A DNA stretch of 64,000 nucleotides. Source: COE1 sp910588595 (GTDB lineage Bacteria > Bacillota > Clostridia > Lachnospirales > Lachnospiraceae). The notes beneath the pieces are model-generated. The model was not told where the DNA came from and searched no databases. It saw nothing but the letters and a program-made list of their open reading frames with translations. The stretch spans positions 1 through 64,000 of the forward strand of contig CARDBT010000012.1 in NCBI GenBank assembly GCA_948957135.1, in the 5' to 3' direction. Of the stretch, positions 56,583-64,000 are shown in pieces. The position numbers and the translations under genes are program-made. Each line of letters opens with the position of its first letter. The stretch's first letter is position 1.

Positions 56583-57665
56583 ATGGAAAACAATGGTACT
56601 ATTGTTGACAATACATCTGATATGCAGAAAGTTCTCGACAGCAGCGACTCCTCGATCAATGTCCAAAACGGAGACAGTGATTTCAGCCGCTTCTATCACA
56701 TGAATGTGCCCTTTCAGCTCACCCTGGAATATTGTGACGGCGCCGAACCGGAGAACTACGTAAACGTCATCACACTGTCTTTTGAGAAAGCGGTTTTATA
56801 TCAGGAAACGCTCTCCATGAAAAATTATTCCTACGCTAAAAACGCACCGCATTTCCACGATTTCTTTGAATTTGTGGTCGTTCTAGAAGGAACGATCGTA
56901 CAGAGGATCGAGGGAAAAGACTATCTGTACCCAGCCGGCTCGTGCTGCCTGATCAACCGAAACCTGCGGCACATGGAGCGCTATCAGTCAAAGTGCAGGG
57001 TCCTGTATATCGGTATATCCTCCGAGTATATCACGGAACTGTTCGCATCTGCGCAGAACGCTTTCTTTGCAAGCGAGAGAACGATCTGTGACAGTGACCT
57101 CTATCATTTTATCACCACAGATCTGGAGAACCTTGGAGAGCGGGCATACCTGGACTTTATCCCCACATATCAAAACCATCTGTCTGCAGCGCACCTGCAT
57201 TCCATGGCTGAAGATCTGATACATACACTCCTCTACCCCGCATTTGGCGCTTCCTATCAGATCTGCGGACTGCTGTGTTCCTTTTTATACTACCTGTCAT
57301 CACAGGCACATTATCACTGTACTGCGATCCGTCTTGACACAAACAGTGATTTTCTACTCTTTTTGCGCATCACCCGGCTCTTTGAGGAGTGCAACGGACG
57401 CATGACACGCACAGAGATGGAACAACTGCTCCACTACAGCGGCGACTACCTCAACCGTATCGTCAACAAGTTTACTGACATGTGTTTCTATGACTACGGT
57501 ATGACCTTCTGCATGAAAAAAGCGGCACAGTGCCTGACAGAAACCGACGAATCCATCAGCTCCATAGCTGCCAGATTAAAGTTTACAAACCGCACACACT
57601 TCTACGCACTGTTTAAGAAAAAATACGGAATCACTCCCATGAAGTACAGAAAGATGCACAGCTGA
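56583..57665 (+). CDS. AraC-family regulator, probably of the galactanase
   Basis: A 360-residue regulator with an N-terminal cupin-type sensing domain (PHFHDFFEFVVVLEGTIVQRIEGKDY about 95-125) and a C-terminal AraC-type double HTH (about 265-360; ISSIAARLKFTNRTHFYALFKKKYGITPMKYRK is the canonical second helix-turn-helix). The ATG at 56583 follows GGAGG; the longer ORF upstream runs through the repeat and is rejected. Divergent from the GH53 gene, so it is likely an activator responding to galactan sugars. Confidence 0.9.
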   Translation: MENNGTIVDNTSDMQKVLDSSDSSINVQNGDSDFSRFYHMNVPFQLTLEYCDGAEPENYVNVITLSFEKAVLYQETLSMKNYSYAKNAPHFHDFFEFVVVLEGTIVQRIEGKDYLYPAGSCCLINRNLRHMERYQSKCRVLYIGISSEYITELFASAQNAFFASERTICDSDLYHFITTDLENLGERAYLDFIPTYQNHLSAAHLHSMAEDLIHTLLYPAFGASYQICGLLCSFLYYLSSQAHYHCTAIRLDTNSDFLLFLRITRLFEECNGRMTRTEMEQLLHYSGDYLNRIVNKFTDMCFYDYGMTFCMKKAAQCLTETDESISSIAARLKFTNRTHFYALFKKKYGITPMKYRKMHS

Positions 57666-57717
57666 CCGATCGCGCATCCGCTGTGCATCCCCCTAAAAAC
57701 CATGTTACTCTGTCCGA

Positions 57718-58503
57718 TCATTTTGTCGTCATATTCACCACAAGGATCGCCGTCCCCAGCACCGCGAGCACAACGCCTGTCGCACGGTTCAGTGTGGCTG
57801 CGCTTGCTCTGTTCGCAAACTTTGCAGCGATCCGCGCCCACAGCAATGTCGACGCCACACAGAAGATCAGACACCAAAGGTCAGGCGCGCCGCCGATCGC
57901 AAAATGGCTGACTGAACCTGTCAATGCCGTGAATGTCATGATAAAGACGCTTGTCCCAACCGCCGTCTTCAACTCATATCCCAAAACACCTGTCAGGATC
58001 AACAACATCATCATACCGCCGCCCGCACCGATAAAACCACAGATAAATCCGACGATGGTCCCACATACAATGGACTGAACAGTTCGTTTCCTCGCACTGA
58101 CTGCCGTCATGGATTCCTTTGTCGTCATAACCGGCTTCACGATGAACTTAATGCCGAGCAGCAGGGTCATGAACACCGAGAAGCTCCCCATCGTAGTGTT
58201 AGGCACCAGACTCGCGATCCAGCTTCCAAACAGCGTAAAGAGCAATACCGTGACCATCATAACCACACCGTTTCGGATGTCAAGATTTTTATTTTTCCCA
58301 TATGTATATGCACTCACTGCACTTGCCAGAACATCGCCTGCCAACGCGATGCCGACCGCCTCATACGCCGGAAGTCCCAGAAACGTGATCAGCATCGGAC
58401 TGATGACCGCCGCCGCACTCATGCCCGCAAACCCTGTGCCGAGCCCGGCACCAGTTCCTGCGATAAAACAGATCACAAACTTAAAAATGATCATTCCTCC
58501 CAT
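57718..58503 (-). CDS. TauE/SafE (TSUP) family transporter
   Basis: A 261-residue membrane protein with about eight helices in two halves, each with the family Gly-rich motif (GTGAGLGTGFAGMSAAAVISP; GFIGAGGGMMMLLIL). TSUP proteins export sulfite or other small organosulfur compounds. ATG at 58503 has AAGGAG 8 nt upstream. Substrate unknown. Confidence 0.88.
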   Translation of the reverse strand: MGGMIIFKFVICFIAGTGAGLGTGFAGMSAAAVISPMLITFLGLPAYEAVGIALAGDVLASAVSAYTYGKNKNLDIRNGVVMMVTVLLFTLFGSWIASLVPNTTMGSFSVFMTLLLGIKFIVKPVMTTKESMTAVSARKRTVQSIVCGTIVGFICGFIGAGGGMMMLLILTGVLGYELKTAVGTSVFIMTFTALTGSVSHFAIGGAPDLWCLIFCVASTLLWARIAAKFANRASAATLNRATGVVLAVLGTAILVVNMTTK

Positions 58504-58563
58504 TTAACACTCTCCTTCCCCAAAACGGTTCATAAATAATCGATCCATCCCGATCGCAGGTCC

Positions 58564-58764
58564 CTAAACATTGTCATCCTTTAGATTACGTTCGGTGCAG
58601 CCTCTCATGCAATCGATCTCGTCCGGCGAAAAACCACGCATCATCACATCCAGAAATATTTCCTGTGCGCCTCTCCCGTCCTCGATGACCCTGGCTTCAT
58701 CAGCGTCATCAGCTGTCCATCCTGACATCTCACTAATGCTTGAACTATGTTTTTTCAGCTCCAC
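58564..58764 (-). CDS. Doubtful small ORF (possible regulator fragment)
   Basis: A 66-residue ORF with only a GTG start and no clear ribosome site. Its end (IFLDVMMRGFSPDEIDCMRGCTERNL) resembles the C-terminal dimerisation helix of MarR-type regulators, so it could be the stub of such a gene next to the TauE-like transporter. Low confidence that it is expressed. Confidence 0.3.
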   Translation of the reverse strand: MELKKHSSSISEMSGWTADDADEARVIEDGRGAQEIFLDVMMRGFSPDEIDCMRGCTERNLKDDNV

Positions 58765-58877
58765 TTGTTATCGGTAATGTATCACACTGTTGTGCAAACC
58801 GTCGGTTTGGGCACTATTGTCAGCAAAATGGCGATGCTAAGGTGAATCACCATAATCCCTTTCAAGCTTATCCCTGT

Positions 58878-59261
58878 TTAATTCGCAGAATTCCCTGTCT
58901 TCTCCTGCAGATATGCGAGCCACTGTTTTCTCTTCAAAACAGAACACCTCTTTTTAACCGTCTTTCCATTCTCATCTGTGTATGTAACTCTGATCCCTGT
59001 CGGCAGCAATGGAATGTTCCCCACATTGCAAAGCTTCAGCCCTGTTATCTTGTTATAGGGTATGCTGAAAGTCGCTTTGGCAATCAGCCCTCCACTCACA
59101 TACACAAACTTTTCTGTCGTAAAGAAAAAATCTCCGCGAATCTGTCCAAACTCCCACAGGTCTCCCTTTGTGTGCTCCTGAATCGTGTCGATGAGACCGA
59201 TCAACCCTGAATCTCTTAGAGTTTTTTCCCACGTTGCTTTTTTCTGATCTGTTAATTTCAT
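58878..59261 (-). CDS. PH/GRAM-like domain protein
   Basis: A 127-residue soluble protein with a predicted pleckstrin-homology-like beta barrel: GDFFFTTEKFVYVSGGLIAKATFSIPYNKITGLKL is the typical bacterial PH/GRAM pattern, ending in a helix (KRKQWLAYLQEKTG). Function unknown. Monocistronic. Confidence 0.7.
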   Translation of the reverse strand: MKLTDQKKATWEKTLRDSGLIGLIDTIQEHTKGDLWEFGQIRGDFFFTTEKFVYVSGGLIAKATFSIPYNKITGLKLCNVGNIPLLPTGIRVTYTDENGKTVKKRCSVLKRKQWLAYLQEKTGNSAN

Positions 59262-59374
59262 ACGCTCGTCCCCTTTCCCTTCAATTGTTTGTTCAATGTC
59301 GTAATCTGCTTAGATAATGCAGATTTATTATATCATTTGATCCCTTTATATACTATGACGTTCTACGAAAATTT

Positions 59375-61213
59375 TTATATCAGATCTATCTCTTTGTGAA
59401 ATTTTTTCCGATAGGCTTCCGCTAATTTATACTGCCCCTTTGTCCTGTTATAAAAATCATTCAGGAAATAGCCGTTTCTGAGGTACATTTCCTCAAGCTC
59501 TGACTGTCCCCGCTTCCAGTATACCAGGGACAGATTTGCCAGCACGTCTCCCGCTATATCCCCCCGGCAGCATCCTATGTCATGAAGAAGTCCTTCCCTC
59601 CCAATAGTTTCTGCCCTATCTAATCTGTTTAACTCTTCTGACAATCCTGCTAGATTTGTATATAATGTAAAAGCCGGGACTGCGTGATGCCTCATACGAA
59701 CCCTGCTTCTTTTAAAACATTTCATCAGTTCTTCATACATACCAAGTGCCTCTTCCACCTTATTGTCATTCCTCAGGTTGATTGCTATGAGATTTAGCAG
59801 CTTATATTCTGTCCGAAACGGTATCCTATATAATAACACACCGGAATCGATCGGCGGCATTGTGAGAAAAAGCAATTCTCGGAGCTGATCATTTGCTTGT
59901 TCTATTGGCAATTCACCTTTATTGGTCTGTCCCCAAATGCGCCCTGCTCCGATAAACTGTTTGTTTACGAGCAGCGTCATATCTATTTTGCTTTCAATCT
60001 CATCTAGAAGTTTCATCGGTTCCTGGGCATTTTCCCCTGAAAAACATCTATTATATTGTCTCACCTTCTCATACAACCTGTAGTCGTCGGCCTCGATAAA
60101 CCCATAATAATTCTCACGCTCCATTCCCAGTCTCTTTAACATCTGGTAAAGCCGCTTTTTATTCGGACTTCTCTTCCCTTTTTCGATCCGTGACAAAGTC
60201 TCCTGTGATCATATATTGATACAAAGAGCCTCCTGTGATATTCCTTTTGCTTTCCTTAGATCCCTCAGCAGTTCGTTAGTAATGACAAACTCCCCCTGAA
60301 AGCTGCTTTTCATAAATGCCATCATCATGTCAGGTTCTGGACTGGTTCCCGCCGCCTCGTACAAAAACAGAACCGCTTCATAATACTTTCTGCATCGTTG
60401 AAGCTCTGCCTGCTTTCCCATTTTTTCTAGACATGCCTCTTCCAGCTCCAGGATTTCTCTGACAGGATTTAGAGAACCATTTTCTTGAAGAGATCTCTTC
60501 CCTCTTGAGCATATGGCATATGCATCTTCCACCCTGTCCTGCGCCATATAAAGTTCGCCCAACAACCACGCGCAGTGCGGATAGATCTTGACCTGCTCCT
60601 CCTCGTCGGTATAAAAGCTCTCAATATATTCGCTGAACTGTTCCATTTGTTCTATCATTTCTTGTATCTGTTCATCTGTATCTGACTGTTTCCACCGACA
60701 ATATACGATCATCAGAATAATACGGACCTCCTGATTACAGAGACGGTGTCCACAACTGATCCACTGTCTCCAATCGCACATCAGCGTACAGGCAAGTGCA
60801 TGCTCCAACCATTGCTGACAAGCGGAATGATCTTGTTCTTTCATGTAACACATAACTGCCTGAAGCATAGCCACATACTGCCTATGAATAGGGCGCTTTT
60901 TATCGTTGTATGCACCATAGTTTGAGATCAGTTCCGCCAGCACCTTATAGTCCCTTTTCTCTATACTTTGCTCTATTTCCACCCTGTATGAGATGGATAC
61001 ATACTCACTGACTGACACAGCAAGCTCCATCTTGTCAATTGACTTTCCCAGGCGCTCGAACAATGCCTGCAGCATGAAATAATCGATCTCATGCTCCCCG
61101 CGTTCCACCCTGCACAACTCCGATATACTGATAATCCCCTCTGTTATATTCTTCTGTGTTTCCCCCATCTTCTCACGCTCCTGGCAGAGCATGACACCTA
61201 ATTGCTGTATCAT
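59375..61213 (-). pseudogene. Double-HTH TPR regulator interrupted by an in-frame TGA
   Basis: One frame of 613 codons with a single internal TGA at 60209-60211. The first part (334 residues) has an N-terminal XRE-type HTH (GETQKNITEGIISISELCRVERGEHEI) and TPR-like helices, and then begins a second HTH (LLRDLRKAKGISQEAL). After the TGA the same frame continues that HTH (SQETLSRIEKGKRSPNKKRL) and about 250 more helical residues. The stop falls inside the second HTH, at a position where Cys would be a one-base change. This is the layout of Rgg/PlcR-like (RRNPP-type) regulators with two HTHs. It could be a nonsense pseudogene, a split gene (TTG restart at 60196), readthrough, or a sequence error. 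Divergent from the ABC-F gene. Confidence 0.75.
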
Positions 61214-61277
61214 ATCGCATCACCTTATTATCAGTATAACTTATCTTCTGACTGTCGTCCAGACTTGAAAACAATAC

Positions 61278-61306
61278 TTGACAATGCAATGTTTTTCCAT
61301 TACAAT
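61278..61306 (+). promoter_or_regulatory. Strong promoter reading toward the ABC-F gene
   Basis: A perfect -35 TTGACA (61278-61283), exactly 17 bp, then TACAAT (61301-61306). It would start transcription near 61313 and leave a 5' leader of about 500 nt before the ABC-F start. It also lies in the divergent space of the double-HTH regulator, so that protein may control it. Confidence 0.7.
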
Positions 61307-61312
61307 AATAGA

Positions 61313-61815
61313 AATTAAAAAAGTCTACAAGATGACTTTTTCACATTGTGTATCTTGCACAATGTTTTCTTCAAGGATAATATCCTCAATTTCAAAAAGA
61401 AGGGCGGTGGGAAGATGATGAGATAACAAAACAGGAAACACAAGTTCAGATATTAGTTTAGGACGTCTGCACTTTATTGTGCAATGTCCGTTTTTGTGTG
61501 GCTTTGTTTTGTTATGCTGCAGCTGTTTTACTTTCGCTGCTGCTCACTCCGTCATCTTTCTGCATAGTGCAGGCTGGAGATTTTATTAGTGGAGGGATTT
61601 TCTCTGCGCGGCTCTCTGGCTTTTCTTATGGGCTGTCCTTGCCCGATCCCATTCATGCATTGTAAAGAGACTACTATAAAACAGCTTTCACACATTCTAA
61701 CATCCCCTCGTGTTTTCACATATCCCCGACAAGAATAAATCAAACAGGAACACTCGAAATATCGCAAAATGATCAGCAGACATTTCGGGCATAACAGAAA
61801 CGGAGGGATTTCTTA
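61313..61815 (+). promoter_or_regulatory. Long 5' leader of the ABC-F gene
   Basis: About 500 nt between the promoter and the ABC-F ATG. It holds several possible short reading frames: M-M-R-stop just after GGCGGTGGG near 61405, a 27-codon frame from ATG 61484, a 62-codon frame from TTG 61477, and a 36-codon frame from ATG 61629. The string GGAGGGATTT occurs twice, once near 61591 and once as the ABC-F ribosome site at 61802. ABC-F resistance genes are often controlled by ribosome stalling in such leaders; no clear terminator/antiterminator pair was found by eye. Confidence 0.4.
61477..61665 (+). CDS. Candidate secreted signal peptide gene
   Basis: A 62-residue frame with a signal-peptide-like N-terminus (VRFCVALFCYAAAVLLSLLL, then SSFCIVQAG) and a Gly/Ser-rich tail (DFISGGIFSARLSGFSYG). 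It lies downstream of the strong promoter and next to an RRNPP-type regulator, where pheromone precursors are usually encoded. Against it: TTG start and no good ribosome site. It could equally be chance reading within an attenuator leader. Confidence 0.25.
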   Translation: MCNVRFCVALFCYAAAVLLSLLLTPSSFCIVQAGDFISGGIFSARLSGFSYGLSLPDPIHAL

Positions 61816-63372
61816 ATGTTACAGATCAAACAATTAACCATACGTCACAAAAAAGATTACCGCATATTACTGGAAAACTTTAACCTTTGCATCAATCCGA
61901 GAGACAAGTGCGCCCTGATCGGCGAGGAGGGAAACGGAAAAAGCACACTGCTCAAACTGATCTTCAACCCCGAAATGGCAGAGGAGTATGTCGAGTATGA
62001 GGGTGAAATACTGCGAAGCGGGGAACGTTTTGGCTATCTCCCGCAGGAACTGCCCAAACTCCAGCGCAAAGATACCATCTACGAATATCTCACTGCGACA
62101 GACCGCTTTTATGACTGGGATCCGCGCGACCTTGCACAGTTATGCGCGAAAATCAGGTTTCCGACAGAGCGCCTGTACTCAGAAGAGCCTCTAGGTGCAC
62201 TCTCCGGTGGAGAAAAAATTAAGGTACAGCTGATCCGTCTGCTGGTTGACGAGCCGACGATGCTCCTGCTCGACGAACCGTCAAACGACCTTGATATCGA
62301 AACACTCCTATGGCTGGAAGAATTTATCCGGACCAGCGAGATTCCGATCCTGTACATCTCCCACGATGAGACACTCTTAGAGCGCACTGCAAACAGAATC
62401 GTCCACATCGAACAACTGCGCCGCAAGACCACACCTCGCTGCACAGTTACTTACGCAGACTACCAAAGTTATATCACCAACAGAAGCCAGCAGTTTGAAA
62501 AACAGGAGCAGGAGGCGAAGAATGAACGCCGGGCATATGACAAACAACAAGAAAAATTCCGCCGGATCCAGCAGAAGGTAGAGCACCAGCAAAATGCCAT
62601 CAGCCGCCAGGATCCTCACACTGCGGCTCTATTGAAAAAGACCATGCACCGGATAAAAGCATATGAATCACGCTTTGAGAAAGATTTTGAAGATATGACT
62701 GAGATGCCTGAGTACGAGGAAGCGATGTTCACCAAATTCGGAAATCAAACCGCCATACCAAACGGCAAGGTAGTACTGGACTTCACGCTCGATGCACTCC
62801 GCGTTCCCACAGGCGAAAATGCGCCGGAATCCGTCGTACTCGCACGCGATATACACCTCTTTATACAGGGTCCTGCGCATATCTGCATCACTGGAAAAAA
62901 CGGCTGCGGCAAGACGACTCTCATGCGTATCCTGGCAAAAGAACTGCTGCAGCGGACAGATATCAAAGCCGCCTACATGCCGCAAAATTATGAGGAACTC
63001 CTAGACTTAGAACAGACACCTGTAGAATTTTTATCGGACGGCAGCAAGGAAAGCATCTCTGCCATGCGCACCTATCTCGGCAGCATGAAATTCACTGCGG
63101 ACGAGATGATGCATCCGATGCGGGAACTGTCGGGCGGACAAAGGGCAAAGATCATGCTGCTCTACCTCGACACTTCCGGCTGCGACGTGCTGCTGCTCGA
63201 CGAACCAAGCCGCAATTTCTCGCCGTTGTCCAATCCGGTCATACGGCGCATGCTCGCGGATTACCAGGGGGCGATCATCAGCGTATCCCACGACCGCAAA
63301 TATATCGCAGAGGTGTGTGATCAAATATACGAACTGACCGCCGACGGCTTGATCATACCATCGCTCGCTTGA
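61816..63372 (+). CDS. ABC-F family ATPase (ribosome protection type)
   Basis: A 518-residue soluble protein with two ABC domains joined by a long charged linker (about 205-290), and no membrane part, as in ABC-F translation factors and antibiotic-resistance proteins. First domain: Walker A GEEGNGKST (36-44), LSGGEKIKVQ, LLLDEPSNDLD. Second: GKNGCGKTT, LSGGQRAKIM, LLLDEPSRNFSPL; the last motif departs from the usual SNHLD. GGAGGG precedes the ATG. The long leader and the divergent regulator suggest inducible expression. Whether it protects against a drug is inferred only. Its 3' end overlaps the convergent thrH by 20 bp. Confidence 0.9.
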   Translation: MLQIKQLTIRHKKDYRILLENFNLCINPRDKCALIGEEGNGKSTLLKLIFNPEMAEEYVEYEGEILRSGERFGYLPQELPKLQRKDTIYEYLTATDRFYDWDPRDLAQLCAKIRFPTERLYSEEPLGALSGGEKIKVQLIRLLVDEPTMLLLDEPSNDLDIETLLWLEEFIRTSEIPILYISHDETLLERTANRIVHIEQLRRKTTPRCTVTYADYQSYITNRSQQFEKQEQEAKNERRAYDKQQEKFRRIQQKVEHQQNAISRQDPHTAALLKKTMHRIKAYESRFEKDFEDMTEMPEYEEAMFTKFGNQTAIPNGKVVLDFTLDALRVPTGENAPESVVLARDIHLFIQGPAHICITGKNGCGKTTLMRILAKELLQRTDIKAAYMPQNYEELLDLEQTPVEFLSDGSKESISAMRTYLGSMKFTADEMMHPMRELSGGQRAKIMLLYLDTSGCDVLLLDEPSRNFSPLSNPVIRRMLADYQGAIISVSHDRKYIAEVCDQIYELTADGLIIPSLA

Positions 63373-63955
63373 TCGCGTCCATCAGTTCGTCATATGTCTC
63401 ATATGCCGCAAGCTCCGGGTTATCTGCCTTGATCTTGTCTGTGCTCTTGAATAGAAAGCCCGCTTTGCCCGCTTTGATCATGCCAAGATCATTGTAACTG
63501 TCACCGCTGGCGATCGTCTCATATCCGATCGACTGCAGCGCTCTGACAGTCGTGAGCTTGGACTGCTCGCAGCGCATCCTGAACCCTGTGATCTCACCAC
63601 TTGGCGCAACCTCGAGCGAATTGCAGAAGATCGTCGGCCAGCCAAGTTTTTTCATCAGCGGCGTCGCAAACTCTGAAAAGGTGTCGCTGATGATAATGAC
63701 CTGTGTGATGGAGCGGAGTTCATCGAGAAATTCCTTTGCACCTGGTATCGGATCGATCTTTGCGATCGTCTCCTGGATTTCCTTCAAGCCAAGTCCATGT
63801 TCCTTGAGGATCCCCAGTCTCCATGTCATCAATTTATCATAATCCGGCTCGTCACGCGTCGTCCTCTTCAGTTCGGGAATGCCGCTCGCATCAGCAAACG
63901 CGATCCAAATCTCGGGAACCAATACGCCTTCCAAATCCAAACATGTTATGTACAT
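63353..63955 (-). CDS. thrH: ThrH-type phosphoserine phosphatase / homoserine phosphotransferase
   Basis: A 200-residue HAD-superfamily enzyme. The ThrH-type motif I is DLEGVLVPEIW (Asp 7 nucleophile), motif II IISDTFSEFATPL, motif III Lys region, motif IV GDSYNDLGM. Close to ThrH along its length, which dephosphorylates phosphoserine and can pass the phosphate to homoserine. It feeds serine or threonine synthesis. Convergent and overlapping by 20 bp with the ABC-F gene. Confidence 0.88.
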   Translation of the reverse strand: MYITCLDLEGVLVPEIWIAFADASGIPELKRTTRDEPDYDKLMTWRLGILKEHGLGLKEIQETIAKIDPIPGAKEFLDELRSITQVIIISDTFSEFATPLMKKLGWPTIFCNSLEVAPSGEITGFRMRCEQSKLTTVRALQSIGYETIASGDSYNDLGMIKAGKAGFLFKSTDKIKADNPELAAYETYDELMDAIKRAMV

Positions 63956-64000
63956 CTCAATACCCAGTCCTTTCTGTAACTTTTAAAAGTGATAAACCAC

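Noticed and set aside
60196..60211. Frameshift between the two halves of the double-HTH regulator
   Set aside because: Reading the bases shows one continuous frame with a TGA; no base needs to be added or removed to join the HTH.
60209..60211. TGA as a selenocysteine codon
   Set aside because: No stem-loop of the bacterial SECIS type was evident just downstream, the residue is inside an HTH, and no selenium gene is in the window; a nonsense mutation or sequence error is simpler.
61552..61767. Minus-strand ORF of 71 codons in the ABC-F leader
   Set aside because: No ribosome site, opposite to the transcript from the strong promoter, and no recognisable pattern.
1..64000. T-box, SAM, TPP or other common riboswitches, tRNA and rRNA genes
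   Set aside because: I looked for the T-box GGTGGNACCGCG core and other familiar conserved strings on both strands and found none; covariance-model searches could still find divergent ones.

Overview
The window looks like a chromosomal stretch from an anaerobic Bacillota, most likely a Lachnospiraceae-type gut bacterium. Supporting signs are Gram-positive Shine-Dalgarno sites (AGGAGG), TTGACA/TATAAT-type promoters, two spoVA sporulation genes, a LytTR regulator, an Rgg/TPR-like regulator, DegV, plant-polysaccharide glycosidases (GH31, GH53), a BspA-type surface protein and repeated expansion of MATE, MFS and ABC exporters. Base composition is mixed to moderately GC-rich in most genes. One clearly AT-rich gene (about 38.4-40.3 kb) stands out as foreign. 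I saw no rRNA, tRNA, CRISPR array, intact transposase or phage module.

Layout. 0-4.1 kb: a GH31 alpha-glycosidase cut by the left edge, then a PP-loop/ParB-like gene pair (IbrA/IbrB-like). 4.1-8.7 kb: a chemoreceptor, an MntR-like regulator and a diguanylate cyclase. 8.8-12.0 kb: an ECF sigma factor, membrane protein and ABC exporter operon. 12.2-12.7 kb: a decayed VapBC-type toxin-antitoxin locus. 12.8-19.3 kb: two abutting MATE exporters, RsmF-like rRNA methyltransferase plus argC, and an MFS exporter. 19.9-23.1 kb: a second ECF sigma factor with a DUF4179 partner, and a cysteine-rich unknown. 23.3-31.7 kb: a large secreted BspA/CHAP-like protein and sbcDC. 31.8-38.3 kb: a YdcZ-like transporter and the arginine operon argJ-(Uma2)-argB-argD-(solute-binding protein). 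38.4-45.5 kb: the AT-rich P-loop NTPase, an unknown, a GNAT enzyme, argG behind an ArgR-type operator, DUF1294, and an AAA/PD-(D/E)XK protein. 45.7-53.9 kb: a permease, LytTR regulator, DegV, shikimate kinase, RidA, and spoVAE and spoVAD set apart from each other. 54.0-57.7 kb: a secreted GH53 galactanase divergent from an AraC regulator. 57.7-64 kb: TauE/SafE exporter, a PH-like protein, a double-HTH TPR regulator interrupted by an in-frame TGA, an ABC-F protein with a long leader, and ThrH.

Arginine biosynthesis is spread over three places: argC at 17 kb, argJBD at 34-38 kb, argG at 42 kb. Polysaccharide use is represented by GH31 and by GH53 with its AraC regulator. A set of non-coding foldback elements sits between genes: one family is bounded by AGGAAYTGT / ACAGTTCCT, and a second related pair is near 1.9 kb and 56.2 kb. 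The candidates most worth follow-up as undescribed systems are the lone AT-rich NTPase, the IbrA/IbrB-like pair with helically phased 10-bp repeats in front of it, and the interrupted double-HTH regulator divergent from the ABC-F gene with a candidate secreted peptide.
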